Source: Microbacterium phyllosphaerae (GTDB lineage Bacteria; Actinomycetota; Actinomycetes; Actinomycetales; Microbacteriaceae). From it: DNA of 64,000 bases. A program made the position numbers and the translations under genes. The DNA is taken from positions 3,038,001 to 3,102,000 of the forward strand of contig NZ_JAGIOA010000001.1 of assembly GCF_017876435.1 (NCBI RefSeq), in the 5' to 3' direction. Shown piece by piece: positions 37,205 to 46,205 of the stretch; positions within the stretch are counted from its first letter, which is position 1; each line of letters begins with the position of its first letter. The notes beneath the pieces were generated by a model. The model did no database searches. It was not told where the DNA came from and saw nothing but the letters and a program-made list of their open reading frames with translations.

Positions 37205-38653
37205 GTGCCCGAAGCATCAGCGAACATCGGAGTCGTCGGACTCGCCGTCATGGGGTCGAACCTCGCCCGCAACCTCGCCAGCCGCGAGGGCAACACGGTG
37301 GCGATCTTCAACCGCAGCTACGAGAAGACCGAGACCCTCGTCTCCGAGCACCCTGAGGCCGGCTTCATCCCGGCCAAGACGTACCAGGAGTTCGCAGACT
37401 CGCTGCAGAAGCCGCGCACCGCGATCATCATGGTCAAGGCCGGCCGCCCCACGGATGCCGTGATCGACGCGCTCGTCGAGGTCTTCGAGCCGGGCGACAT
37501 CATCGTCGACGGCGGCAACGCCTACTTCCCCGACACCATCCGCCGCGAGAAGGCCGTCCGCGAGACCGGCATCAACTTCGTCGGCGCCGGAATCTCCGGT
37601 GGCGAAGAGGGTGCACTCACCGGCCCCTCGATCATGCCCGGCGGCTCGGACGAGTCCTGGATCACCCTCGGCCCGATCCTGAAGTCGATCGCCGCGGTCG
37701 CCGAGGGTGAGCCGTGCGTCACGCACGTCGGTCACGACGGCGCCGGCCACTTCGTCAAGATGGTGCACAACGGCATCGAGTACGCCGACATGCAGCTGAT
37801 CGCCGAGGCCTACGACCTCATCCGCCGCGGCACCGGCAAGTCGCCCGCCGAGATCGCCGAGATCTTCGCCGAGTGGAACAAGGGCGAGCTCGAGTCGTAC
37901 CTGATCGAGATCACCGCAGAGGTGCTCCGCCAGGTCGATGCCGAGACCGGCAAGCCGCTCGTGGACGTCATCCTCGACCAGGCCGGAGCCAAGGGCACCG
38001 GCGCGTGGACCGTGCAGACCGCGCTGTCGCTCGGCGTTCCCGTCTCGGGCATCGCCGAGGCCACGTTCGCCCGCTCGCTGTCGTCGCACCCCGAGCAGCG
38101 CGAGGTCGCCGGTTCTCTTCCCGGTCCCGACGACGCGTTCACCGTCGCCGACGAGGCCGCCTTCATCGAAGACGTGCGCCTCGCGCTCTACGCCTCGAAG
38201 ATCGTCGCCTACTCGCAGGGCTTCGACGAGATCCGTGCGGGTGCGGCCGAGTACGGCTGGAACATCGACCTCGGCGCGATCAGCAAGATCTGGCGCGGCG
38301 GCTGCATCATCCGCGCCCAGTTCCTCAACCGCATCGCCGACGCGTACGCCGCAGAGCCGGGCCTTCCCGTGCTGCTGACGGCTCCGTACTTCACCGAGGC
38401 CATCACCCGCGCACAGGCGCCGTGGCGTCGCGTCGTGGTCGCGGCTGCGCAGGCCGGCATCCCGGCCCCGGCGTTCTCGTCGTCGCTGTCGTACTACGAC
38501 GGCATCCGCGCCGACCGCCTCCCCGCTGCACTCGTGCAGGGCCAGCGTGACTTCTTCGGTGCGCACACCTACAAGCGCATCGACAAGCCGGGCACCTTCC
38601 ACACGCAGTGGTCGGGCGACCGTACCGAGATCGAAGCCGAAGACACGCACTGA
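37205..38653 (+). CDS. gnd: 6-phosphogluconate dehydrogenase (decarboxylating)
   Basis: Oxidative pentose phosphate pathway: 6-phosphogluconate to ribulose-5-phosphate with NADPH formation. 482 aa, long (dimeric) form. Rossmann motif VVGLAVMGSNLARNLA with the following NRS suits NADP+, catalytic GAGISGGEEGALTGPSIMPGG and HFVKMVHNGIEYADMQLIAE, and the C-terminal DFFGAHTYKR. GTG start, SD AGGAG. Confidence 0.95.
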   Translation: MPEASANIGVVGLAVMGSNLARNLASREGNTVAIFNRSYEKTETLVSEHPEAGFIPAKTYQEFADSLQKPRTAIIMVKAGRPTDAVIDALVEVFEPGDIIVDGGNAYFPDTIRREKAVRETGINFVGAGISGGEEGALTGPSIMPGGSDESWITLGPILKSIAAVAEGEPCVTHVGHDGAGHFVKMVHNGIEYADMQLIAEAYDLIRRGTGKSPAEIAEIFAEWNKGELESYLIEITAEVLRQVDAETGKPLVDVILDQAGAKGTGAWTVQTALSLGVPVSGIAEATFARSLSSHPEQREVAGSLPGPDDAFTVADEAAFIEDVRLALYASKIVAYSQGFDEIRAGAAEYGWNIDLGAISKIWRGGCIIRAQFLNRIADAYAAEPGLPVLLTAPYFTEAITRAQAPWRRVVVAAAQAGIPAPAFSSSLSYYDGIRADRLPAALVQGQRDFFGAHTYKRIDKPGTFHTQWSGDRTEIEAEDTH

Positions 38654-38663
38654 GCGCGTCCGA

Positions 38664-38709
38664 GACATGACGAAGGCCCCGGCGATTCCGCCGGGGCCTT
38701 CGTCATGTC
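38664..38709 (+). terminator. Terminator between gnd and the ABC exporter genes
   Basis: Twenty-one-bp perfect stem (38664-38684 / 38689-38709) with an ATTC loop, between convergent genes; can act on both strands. Confidence 0.85.
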
Positions 38710-38721
38710 ATGTGCCGTCCG

Positions 38722-39447
38722 TCACCTCGTGATGTCCTGCACCGTGCCCTTCGTGAGTCTGAGCCGTCGCGTCGCCCGGCGCGCGACGGCCGAGTCGTGC
38801 GTGACGACGATCATCGTGATGCCCTCGGCGCACAGCCCTTCGAGCAGAGTGAGGATCTCGTCGCGCATGCTCTCGTCCAGGTTGCCCGTCGGCTCATCGG
38901 CGAGCAGCACGCGAGGGCGCTTCACGATCGCCCTCGCGATCGCCACGCGCTGCTGCTGACCACCGGAGAGCTCGGTCGGCAGGTGGTCTCCGCGGTCGTC
39001 GAGACCGACGTGGGCGAGCGCCTCGACGACGCGCGCGGCACGCTCGGCGCGGGTCAGATCGGTGGGCTCCAACGCCATGTTCACATTCTCGGCCGCCGTC
39101 AGCGTCGGGATCAGGTTGAACCCCTGGAAGACGAAGCCGATCTCCTCGGCGCGGATCCGACTCAGTTCCCGCGCGGATGCCGAGGCCAGCTCGATGTCGC
39201 CGAGCTTCAGCGAACCGGACGACGGCTTGTCGAGCGCGCCGAGCATCTGCAGCAGAGTCGACTTACCTCCTCCCGTCGGGCCCTGGATCGTGACGAACTC
39301 GCCCGGGTCGATCGTCAGGTCGACGCCCGTGAGCGCCTTCACCGTGCGCCCCTTCTGCGTGTATGTGCGGGTGACATCCTGCGCGCGGTACAGCGGCGCC
39401 GTGGCGTCCGTGCCGTTCGCGGCGGGAGCGATATCTGCGATGGTCAT
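38722..39447 (-). CDS. MacB/LolD-type ABC transporter ATPase
   Basis: 241 aa. Walker A GPTGGGKSTLLQML, Q-loop FQGFNLIPTLTA, signature LSGGQQQRVAIARA, Walker B RVLLADEPTGNLD and H-loop VTHDSAVA. It pairs with the FtsX-like permease 40 nt upstream on the same strand. Such pairs export antimicrobial peptides or move envelope lipids/lipoproteins; the substrate is unknown. A two-component system is transcribed divergently and probably controls it. Confidence 0.88.
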   Translation of the reverse strand: MTIADIAPAANGTDATAPLYRAQDVTRTYTQKGRTVKALTGVDLTIDPGEFVTIQGPTGGGKSTLLQMLGALDKPSSGSLKLGDIELASASARELSRIRAEEIGFVFQGFNLIPTLTAAENVNMALEPTDLTRAERAARVVEALAHVGLDDRGDHLPTELSGGQQQRVAIARAIVKRPRVLLADEPTGNLDESMRDEILTLLEGLCAEGITMIVVTHDSAVARRATRRLRLTKGTVQDITR

Positions 39448-39487
39448 GTCCGTGTCTCCTTGTCGGTGTCCTGTGTTCGCGAGTCCG

Positions 39488-40960
39488 TCAGGCGACGGAA
39501 CGCAGTGCCTCGGCCGGGCTCAATCGCGCCGCCCGCCATCCGCCGAACGCTCCGGCGACGAGGCCGCCGAGCACGGCGAGGCCGACCGCGGCAACGAGCA
39601 CCCACGGGGTGAAGGGGGCCTGCAGCACGATGTCGGCCGCCTGCTGGGTCTGGAACATGCCGCCTCCTCCTGTGGGGCCGCCGCCCATCCCTCCGGGGCC
39701 GCCTTCCGCATTGCCTGCGGCGGCAGCGGCGACCGTCGGCTTCACGAGGTTGATGACGACGATCCCGGCGATTCCGAGCACCAGGCCCACGGCGCCGCCG
39801 ATCAGGCCCTGCACCATCGACTCACCGGCGACCTGCCGCACGACGCGCCCGTTCGACCATCCGATCGCCTTGAGCGTGCCGAACTCGCGGGTGCGGCGAG
39901 AGACGCCCGACAGCGTGAGCAGCACCGAGAGCAGCACGGCCACCGCGAGAACGATGATCGAGAGCCAGGTGCCGAGGTTCGTGATCAGCGACGTCGCGCT
40001 CGAGAGCGAACCCGAGACGGTCGAGGCGAGCTCGGACTGCGACGTGATCGTGGCATCCGGGAGTTCGTCGGTGAGTGCCGCCTGCACCGCGTCGATGGAT
40101 GCCGCGGACTCGGCCTGCACGTACACGGTCGAGATGACGTCACCCGCGCCCGAGAGCTCCTGGGCCGTGTCGAGGGGCAGGTACACGTTGGCCGCGGTGT
40201 CGGCGGAATCGGACGTGGATGCCACGATGCCGACGACCTCGACATCGGAGCCTGCCACGTCGATCGTGTCGCCGACGGCGATCTCGTTCGTGGTCGCGTA
40301 GGTCGCGTCGACCAGGGCGACGAGCGCCCCGGAGTCATCCGTGTCGAGAGCACGACCGTCGCTGACCGCGACAGAGGCCAGTGGCCCGACGGAGGTCACG
40401 GCGGGGTCGATGCCGAGAACCGTGAACGAGTCGACGCCGAACGAACCGCCGCCGGCGCCATCCGCGCCGCCCTGAGGAGGAGCCTGACCCTCGGTCGGTG
40501 CGGTTCCCTCGGTCGTGCCGTCCTGTGCGCCGAACCCACCGCTGGGGAGCTCACCCGAGAAGGTCGAGTTGGTGAGGCTGAGCGCCGCGGATGCCGCAGT
40601 GACCCCATCCGTCGAGGTCACGGTGTCGAGCACGGAGGACTCGAGCGTCCCGCGCATGAAGTCCGTCATCAGTGTCGACTGGCTGAGCGTCGTCGTGTCG
40701 CCCTCCGTGGCACCGTCGTCAGAGCCGAAGTCGAAGCGCTGTCCGCCTCCCTCCCCCGGTTCCGCCGCGGCACCCGTGACGGTGAGGTCGGTGCCGACGC
40801 CGTAGACGGATTCGAGCGCCTGCGCCTGCGCGTCGCGCACACCCGCCGTGAGGGCGTTGACGATGATCACCAGGGCGATCGCGATCGCCAGTCCGATCGC
40901 GACGATCCACGTCTGTTTCTTGCGGCCCGCCAACTCTCGCCGCAGATATGTCCCGTACAT
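39488..40960 (-). CDS. FtsX-like ABC transporter permease (MacB periplasmic-core type)
   Basis: 490 aa. One N-terminal membrane helix (about 18-38), a large extracytoplasmic domain (about 40-300), and three C-terminal helices, with the FtsX segment REFGTLKAIGWSNGRVVRQV. Low-complexity inserts stand out: GGGQRFDFGSDDG near residue 70, a Gly/Pro-rich stretch at about 130-165 and a GGPGGMGGGPTGGGGM loop near 425. The SD AAGGAG precedes ATG 40960. Mechanotransmission-type exporter, substrate unknown. Confidence 0.85.
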   Translation of the reverse strand: MYGTYLRRELAGRKKQTWIVAIGLAIAIALVIIVNALTAGVRDAQAQALESVYGVGTDLTVTGAAAEPGEGGGQRFDFGSDDGATEGDTTTLSQSTLMTDFMRGTLESSVLDTVTSTDGVTAASAALSLTNSTFSGELPSGGFGAQDGTTEGTAPTEGQAPPQGGADGAGGGSFGVDSFTVLGIDPAVTSVGPLASVAVSDGRALDTDDSGALVALVDATYATTNEIAVGDTIDVAGSDVEVVGIVASTSDSADTAANVYLPLDTAQELSGAGDVISTVYVQAESAASIDAVQAALTDELPDATITSQSELASTVSGSLSSATSLITNLGTWLSIIVLAVAVLLSVLLTLSGVSRRTREFGTLKAIGWSNGRVVRQVAGESMVQGLIGGAVGLVLGIAGIVVINLVKPTVAAAAAGNAEGGPGGMGGGPTGGGGMFQTQQAADIVLQAPFTPWVLVAAVGLAVLGGLVAGAFGGWRAARLSPAEALRSVA

Positions 40961-41041
40961 GTGTCTCCTTCCGCCGCGCCGTTCGCGGGCCGATCATGAC
41001 GCTAAGGAGCGGAGTTTTGCGAGATCGAGGGACGAGTGATG

Positions 41042-41107
41042 AGAAACCTATGCGGTGAGAACCTCACAGGAGACGCATAGCGCGCTCCATAGAAACCCCA
41101 TAGGTGA
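41042..41107. promoter_or_regulatory. Repeat-rich control region between ABC exporter and two-component genes
   Basis: Two imperfect direct repeats AGAAACC(N)6GGTGA-type at 41042-41058 and 41091-41107, 49 bp apart, suit tandem binding by an OmpR-type regulator. Between them lies a nested hairpin (CTATGC..GCATAG, 41048-41080; inner GTGAG..CTCAC). Confidence 0.45.
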
Positions 41108-41112
41108 TTCCG

Positions 41113-41118
41113 CAGAAT
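41113..41118 (+). promoter_or_regulatory. -10-like CAGAAT for the response regulator gene
   Basis: Ends 6 nt before ATG 41125, supporting that start and a leaderless mRNA. Confidence 0.4.
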
Positions 41119-41124
41119 GTACTC

Positions 41125-41853
41125 ATGAGCACCGATCTCCCCGAACTGCGCCGCCCCGACGGCTCGCCCCTGCGCATCCTCGCCGTCGATGACGAGCAGA
41201 TGCTCACCGATCTGCTCGCGATGGCTCTGCGCATGGAGGGCTGGGAGGTGCGCACCGCCTCGTCCGGCCTCGAGGCTCTGCAGGTCGCGCGCGAGTTCGA
41301 GCCGGATGCCCTCGTGCTCGACATCATGATGCCCGACCTCGACGGCATGGCCGTGCTGCGCCGCCTCCGTGAGGCGGGCAGCCTCGTTCCGGTGCTCTTC
41401 CTCACCGCGAAGGATGCCGTGGGCGACCGGGTCGCCGGCCTCACCGCCGGCGGCGACGACTACGTCACGAAGCCGTTCAGTCTCGAAGAGGTCATCGCCC
41501 GCCTGCGGGCGATCATCCGCCGCACCGGCCACGCGACGGCCGACGACGGCCAGTCGATCCTCCGCGTCGCCGACCTCACGCTCAATGAGGACAGCCACGA
41601 GGTCGTCCGCGACGGCACCGAGATCGAACTGACCGCGACCGAGTTCGAACTGCTCCGCTACCTCATGCGCAACGAGCGACGGGTGCTCTCGAAGGCGCAG
41701 ATCCTCGACCGGGTCTGGAGCTACGACTTCGGCGGCAAGTCCTCGGTCGTCGAGCTGTACATCTCGTACCTGCGCAAGAAGATCGATGCCGGACGCACCC
41801 CGCTGCTGCACACGGTGCGAGGCGTCGGATACATGATCAAGGCGCCTCAGTGA
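41125..41853 (+). CDS. Response regulator, OmpR/PhoB family
   Basis: 242 aa. Receiver domain (about 15-130) with acidic pair VDDEQ, phospho-acceptor Asp in VLDIMMPDLDGM, and the Thr/Lys switch residues FLTAKDA and YVTKPFS. C-terminal winged helix (about 145-240) with LTATEFELLRYLMRNERRVLSKAQIL. The ATG at 41125 is preferred over GTG 41104 from the -10 position. GTGA overlap couples it to the kinase. Likely targets are its own promoter region and the divergent ABC exporter (inference). Confidence 0.9.
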   Translation: MSTDLPELRRPDGSPLRILAVDDEQMLTDLLAMALRMEGWEVRTASSGLEALQVAREFEPDALVLDIMMPDLDGMAVLRRLREAGSLVPVLFLTAKDAVGDRVAGLTAGGDDYVTKPFSLEEVIARLRAIIRRTGHATADDGQSILRVADLTLNEDSHEVVRDGTEIELTATEFELLRYLMRNERRVLSKAQILDRVWSYDFGGKSSVVELYISYLRKKIDAGRTPLLHTVRGVGYMIKAPQ

Positions 41854-43349
41854 GCAATACGGGGATGACCCGACGGCCGATGAGTCTGCAGACCCGGCTG
41901 ATGACGGCCGTGATCGGGTTCGTCTCGATCATCCTCGTGATCGTCGCCGTGATCACCAGCGCGACGCTCGGCGCGACCCTGGAACGCCAACTGGAAGATC
42001 GACTGAACGGCTATTCCCTCGACGTCGCGAAGCTGGTGAGCCGGGTGCCGGCCCAGATCGCGACCATCGACTATGTCGTCGAGGGCACGAACCCTGTGCC
42101 CGGCATTCTGCTCGCCGTGTCCAGCTCCGAAGGCGGCACCGGCGGGGTCGTCTTCCCCGACACGAAGGGCCAGTTGAGCGGCGTGTCGCAGACGCTGACG
42201 AGTGCCGACCTCGACCGCATCGATGCGGCACTCGGCGGGCGCGCGAGCGCTACAGTGACCTTGGACGACTTCGGTTCGTATCTCGTCGTCGTGAGGCAGG
42301 CCCCCAACGGCGTGAACGTCGTGACGGGCCTGCCCCGCACCGAGATCCAGAACCAGCTGGCGACTCTGCTCACCGTGATCGCGCTGGCGACCATCGGCGG
42401 CCTGATCCTCCTCGCGCTCACGACGGCCATCACGATCCGTGTCGGACTCAGACCGCTGAGGGCGGTCGCTGCGACCGCCACGCGCGTCGCGAACCAGCCG
42501 CTGGACCGAGGCGAAGTGCAGATCACCGAACGCGTGCCGGCGTCCGAGGCCGACCCTCGTACCGAGACCGGCCTCGTCGGGGCGTCGCTCAACACTCTGC
42601 TCGACCATGTGAACACCTCGCTGGCATCCCGCCAGAAGAACGAGGAGCGGATGCGGCGGTTCGTCGCCGATGCGAGCCACGAGCTGCGCACTCCGCTGTC
42701 GTCGATCCGCGGATACTCCGAGCTGTCGCTGCGCGCTCTGAAGCAGCAGGGCGGGGAGGCGGCGATCGAGGGCACCACGACGTCGCTCGAGCGCATCCAG
42801 GCTCAGTCGCTGCGGATGACCCGCCTCGTCGAGGATCTCCTCCTGCTCGCTCGTCTCGACGAGGGCCGGGAGCTCGTGTACGGCACCGTCGACCTGACCC
42901 AGCTCGCTCTGGAGGGGCTCTCCGACGCCCGTCCGACCGCTGTGGACCACCACTGGAACATCGAAGCGCCGGACGAGCCCATCGTCATCGTGGGCGACGC
43001 CGGACGGATGCACCAGGTCGTCGCGAACCTCCTCGCCAACGCCAGGACGCACACCCCCGCCGGAACGTCGATCACCCTCAGTGTCACCCGCGAAGGCGAC
43101 GAGGCCGTGCTGCGGGTGCACGACAACGGGCCGGGCATCGACCCCGGAGTGCGCGACGAGCTCTTCGCCCGGTTCGCCCGAGGAGACAGCTCCCGCGCGC
43201 GTCAGACCGGCGGCACCGGCCTCGGCCTCGCCATCGCGAAGGCGATCGTCGAGGGTCACGGCGGCCACATCACGGTCGCCAGCGAACCCGGTGACACGAC
43301 TTTCACCGTGCGCATCCCGGTCAGCCCCGCTGCGGGCGCAACCGACTGA
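41850..43349 (+). CDS. Sensor histidine kinase
   Basis: 499 aa. TM1 (about 16-42), extracytoplasmic sensor (about 43-165), TM2 (about 170-195), HAMP, H-box DASHELRTPLSSIRG, N-box ANLLANARTHTPAG, and G boxes HDNGPGIDPG and GGTGLGLAIAKAIVEGHGG. The sensor domain has no recognised fold. GTG start overlaps the response regulator stop. Confidence 0.92.
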   Translation: MSNTGMTRRPMSLQTRLMTAVIGFVSIILVIVAVITSATLGATLERQLEDRLNGYSLDVAKLVSRVPAQIATIDYVVEGTNPVPGILLAVSSSEGGTGGVVFPDTKGQLSGVSQTLTSADLDRIDAALGGRASATVTLDDFGSYLVVVRQAPNGVNVVTGLPRTEIQNQLATLLTVIALATIGGLILLALTTAITIRVGLRPLRAVAATATRVANQPLDRGEVQITERVPASEADPRTETGLVGASLNTLLDHVNTSLASRQKNEERMRRFVADASHELRTPLSSIRGYSELSLRALKQQGGEAAIEGTTTSLERIQAQSLRMTRLVEDLLLLARLDEGRELVYGTVDLTQLALEGLSDARPTAVDHHWNIEAPDEPIVIVGDAGRMHQVVANLLANARTHTPAGTSITLSVTREGDEAVLRVHDNGPGIDPGVRDELFARFARGDSSRARQTGGTGLGLAIAKAIVEGHGGHITVASEPGDTTFTVRIPVSPAAGATD

Positions 43350-43383
43350 CGTCGCGGCCTGATCGCGGGAACCTCCTGCCTCA

Positions 43384-43437
43384 GCGGGGTCACTATCGCA
43401 CCGGGACGAGGCGGTTCCCGTGCGGAAGTGACCCCGC
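43384..43437. terminator. Imperfect inverted repeat between convergent genes
   Basis: Arms 43384-43407 and 43414-43437 match at 20 of 24 positions around a 6-nt loop. The right arm is the first unit of the tandem array, the left arm an inverted copy, so it may act as the terminator for the kinase gene and/or be a relic of repeat amplification. Confidence 0.5.
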
Positions 43438-43675
43438 ATGGCGGTTCCCGTGCGAAAGCGACCCCGCATGGCGGTTCCCGTGCGAAACCGACCCCGCGTC
43501 GCGGTTCCCGTGCGAAAGCGACCCCGCGTGGGAGTCGGCCCCGGCCCCACACCGCCCTCGGGATGCAGTGTCGACCCCGCACCCGCAGGCGGGGTCAGAA
43601 ACGCATCCGAAACGGACGAGTGCCGTGCGGAAGTGACCTCGCATGGCGGTTCCCGTGCGAAAGCGACCCCGCACG
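43411..43675. repeat. 30-bp tandem repeat array with a detached copy
   Basis: Four head-to-tail 30-bp units at 43411, 43441, 43471 and 43501 (unit begins GCGGTTCCCGTGCG and ends ACCCCGCATG), differing at one to a few bases. After about 90 bp a partial unit (43620-43645) and a full unit (43646-43675) recur. The unit length is a multiple of three, so every frame on both strands stays open and yields decapeptide repeats. The remaining 380-bp gap between the kinase and the reductase holds no recognisable gene. Confidence 0.85.
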
Positions 43676-43729
43676 GAGGCACGGTACGGGGGGTGGCCCG
43701 ATCCCACACAGAACCGGGCTCGACCCGTC

Positions 43730-45304
43730 TCAGTAGCCGGCGAAGGCGTCCGTCGTGAGGGAGCGGGCCCTCTGCAGGGCAGGCGCGAGGTCGGCGATCA
43801 GCCGAGGTGGGCCTGAGATGAACGAGTGACGCGTGGCCAGATCGGGGACGTAATGCTCGAGGTGCTCCGCATCGAGGCGCGCGCCCTGAGCCCAGGTCCA
43901 GTGGGCGGGAAGATCCGCAGGCTCGTCGCGGGTGAAGACGATCACACGGGCTCCGGTGGCGGCCAGCTCCTCGCGGAAGGCGAGCTCGGAGCTTTCGGAT
44001 GCCACATAGACGAGCACCACGTCGCGCTGCTGCCCGGTGAGCTGAAGCTGGCGCAGCTGTGACACGAAGGGCGTCACACCGATGCCCGCGGCCACCATCA
44101 GCACCGGCGTCTCGGCGCGAGGCAGCAGGAAGTCACCCCAGGTGCCGGTGACCGCGAGCGCGGCCCCGGGCTCTGCTGCGGCCAGAGCGCGCTTGTAGCT
44201 TGACGGATGCTGCTGATCGCCGTTCTTGTAGGCGATGCGCAGCGTCGGCAGGTCGGCCGGAGCCGAGACGATGCTGAACTCGCGGCGGGTGCCTCGTGCA
44301 TCCGGTCGGTGGTGCGGCACGTCGAGTTCGAGGTACTGACCGGGGAGGAAGCGCACCTTCCCCTTCGCGCGGAACGTCAGCTCCTGCGCGGTCGGGGTGA
44401 TGAACTGCCGCTTCTCGAGCACGAGGCGCACGGATCCCCGCAGCGCGAAGGCGAAGGCCAGCAGGTTGCCGATGAGCAGGGCGCGCTCCTGGCCGAGTGT
44501 GAAGAGCCCGGCGACCTCGATCGGCCAGCCGGCGAGAATGCCGACGAGGGCGGCGACCGAGAACTGCTGCCAGCGCCGGGGCGGCAGCGTCAGAGGCTCC
44601 GACAGCATGAACGCGCCCAGGAACAGGAACGGCGACTGCAGCACCGCGAACGAGAGCGCGGATCCGAGGTCGAACGCGATCGCGAACTCCTGGGCCTGCA
44701 CCGCCTGCCGCAGCACCGACACGGCGATCGCGACGACGAGGAAGATCACGACGATCCGCACCTTCTCGGTGCGCCACAGCACGGCGAGTCCGAGGATCGC
44801 CACGGGGATGAAGAGCGACGGCGTACCCACCCACCACGACGACGAGGTGCCGAGCCATTCGAAGGCCCCGAACGAGCCGAGGATCGACACGACGGCGGCA
44901 CCGAAGGCCGCCGGATTGAGGATGTGGCGTCCGCGCCACGCGATCAGGTACTTCGACAGGCTCGCGACGGCGCCGGCGATCGCGAGTCCGAGCAGTGCTG
45001 TCGGTTCGAGCCCCGGCCTGAGCACGAAGAGCAGAATGAGCGCAGTGACGAGCGACGATTCGATGCGCCAGGGCAGACTCAGGATGCGCTGAGCCACCGC
45101 ATCCACCAACGAGATCACCACCGCGAGCACGACGAAGGACGCGACGATCTCGAGAGGTGTCGGCGAGACGATCACGCCCAGCGCCGACAGCACGAGGGCG
45201 ATGAGCGCGAGAGCCGCCAGGGAGAACAGCACCAGGCGGTACATCGACATGCCGCCGAGCAGTGCGAGCACGCGCTGCCGGAGGGCGGTGAGGGAGGTGA
45301 TCAC
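43730..45304 (-). CDS. NqrB/RnfD-like membrane domain fused to a ferredoxin-NADP reductase domain
   Basis: 524 aa. Residues about 15-295 are membrane helices resembling RnfD/NqrB (RGRHILNPAAFGAAVV, LGAFMLSEPLTLPPRRW). Residues about 300-524 are an FNR module with FAD motif RREFSIVSAP and NAD(P) motif MVAAGIGVTPFVSQL. No SGA(T/S) flavinylation motif is seen in the membrane part. It probably moves electrons from cytoplasmic NAD(P)H across the membrane to the flavinylated lipoprotein encoded in the same operon (inference). GTG start; 27 nt after apbE. Confidence 0.82.
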   Translation of the reverse strand: MITSLTALRQRVLALLGGMSMYRLVLFSLAALALIALVLSALGVIVSPTPLEIVASFVVLAVVISLVDAVAQRILSLPWRIESSLVTALILLFVLRPGLEPTALLGLAIAGAVASLSKYLIAWRGRHILNPAAFGAAVVSILGSFGAFEWLGTSSSWWVGTPSLFIPVAILGLAVLWRTEKVRIVVIFLVVAIAVSVLRQAVQAQEFAIAFDLGSALSFAVLQSPFLFLGAFMLSEPLTLPPRRWQQFSVAALVGILAGWPIEVAGLFTLGQERALLIGNLLAFAFALRGSVRLVLEKRQFITPTAQELTFRAKGKVRFLPGQYLELDVPHHRPDARGTRREFSIVSAPADLPTLRIAYKNGDQQHPSSYKRALAAAEPGAALAVTGTWGDFLLPRAETPVLMVAAGIGVTPFVSQLRQLQLTGQQRDVVLVYVASESSELAFREELAATGARVIVFTRDEPADLPAHWTWAQGARLDAEHLEHYVPDLATRHSFISGPPRLIADLAPALQRARSLTTDAFAGY

Positions 45305-45331
45305 GGGTCTACTCTTCCCTAGTTCTGAGGG

Positions 45332-46189
45332 TCAGGGGCGTGCGGTGAACAGTTGTGCGGGGCATCCGGGCGAGCGTTCCGCGCGGCCGTCCGTCGACAT
45401 TCGCACCCACTCCACTCCCCAGGATGCGGCGAGCTCAGGCCCGCCGTCGAAGAACAGGGCGGTGGCGACGGCATCCGCTCTCATCGCATCGGACGCGATG
45501 GCCCAGGTCGCCGCCCAGGTGCGCACGGGGATTCCGGTGCGGGCGTCGAGCACATGGTGAAGTCCTTCGCCCCATGCGCGGCGGTTGACCGCCGAGGCGC
45601 ACAGCGCCGCATCCTGCAGCTCGATGACGCCGATCGCCTTGGTCGCGTCATACGGATGCTCGAGACCGATGCGCACCGCGCTTCCCCGCACCCGCATGTC
45701 ACCGCCCGCGTCGACGACGAGGTCGCCCGGCACGTGGGCGAGCGTCTCGGTCACGAGGTCGACGAGGCGGCCTTTGCCGAGTGCGCCGACGTCGAGGAGC
45801 ACCGGATCGGATGCCGTGGCCTCCCCCGCCGTCCAGCGGAGGCGTTCCGTCCAACCGGCCGGCGCCGCGACCGGATCGCCAGGGATGAGCGAGTACGACG
45901 CGTCATAGCCGAGCGCCGACAGGCTGTCGGCGACGAGTGGATTGACCGCGCCTGCGGTCGCCTGAGAGAGCTCTCGATAGACATCGAGCATCGCTCCGGC
46001 ATCCGGCGACGAGATGGATCCGCCGTCGCGTCCGACGCGGGTGACCGCGGAGTCGTCCCGGAACCGGGACCACTCCCGATCGAACCGATCGATCTCGGCG
46101 CCGACGAGCTGTCGCTCGTGGGCGCCGAGCTCATCCGATGTCTCGATCTCCCAGGTCGTGCCGATCGCGTCGAAGCGCCAGATCGCCAT
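45332..46189 (-). CDS. apbE: ApbE-family FAD:protein FMN transferase
   Basis: 285 aa. It attaches FMN covalently to Ser/Thr of target proteins using FAD and Mg2+. Motifs: LLDVGALGKGRLVDL (FAD site), VVDAGGDMRV, HHVLDARTG and the metal-site SDAMRADAVATALF. It begins MAIWRFDAIGTTW with no signal peptide or lipobox, and the 16-nt gap to the upstream gene leaves no room for one, so it appears cytoplasmic. Its target is presumably the neighbouring FMN-binding lipoprotein. Confidence 0.9.
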   Translation of the reverse strand: MAIWRFDAIGTTWEIETSDELGAHERQLVGAEIDRFDREWSRFRDDSAVTRVGRDGGSISSPDAGAMLDVYRELSQATAGAVNPLVADSLSALGYDASYSLIPGDPVAAPAGWTERLRWTAGEATASDPVLLDVGALGKGRLVDLVTETLAHVPGDLVVDAGGDMRVRGSAVRIGLEHPYDATKAIGVIELQDAALCASAVNRRAWGEGLHHVLDARTGIPVRTWAATWAIASDAMRADAVATALFFDGGPELAASWGVEWVRMSTDGRAERSPGCPAQLFTARP

Positions 46190-46205
46190 GGCCGTGTCAG
46201 GCGCC

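Noticed and set aside
43411..43675. CRISPR array
   Set aside because: Units are contiguous with no unique spacers of constant length, and no cas genes are present.
41847..43709. A 620-codon minus-strand frame that includes the decapeptide repeats
   Set aside because: It is antisense to the well-supported histidine kinase; the repeats stay open only because the unit is 30 bp. No start signal.
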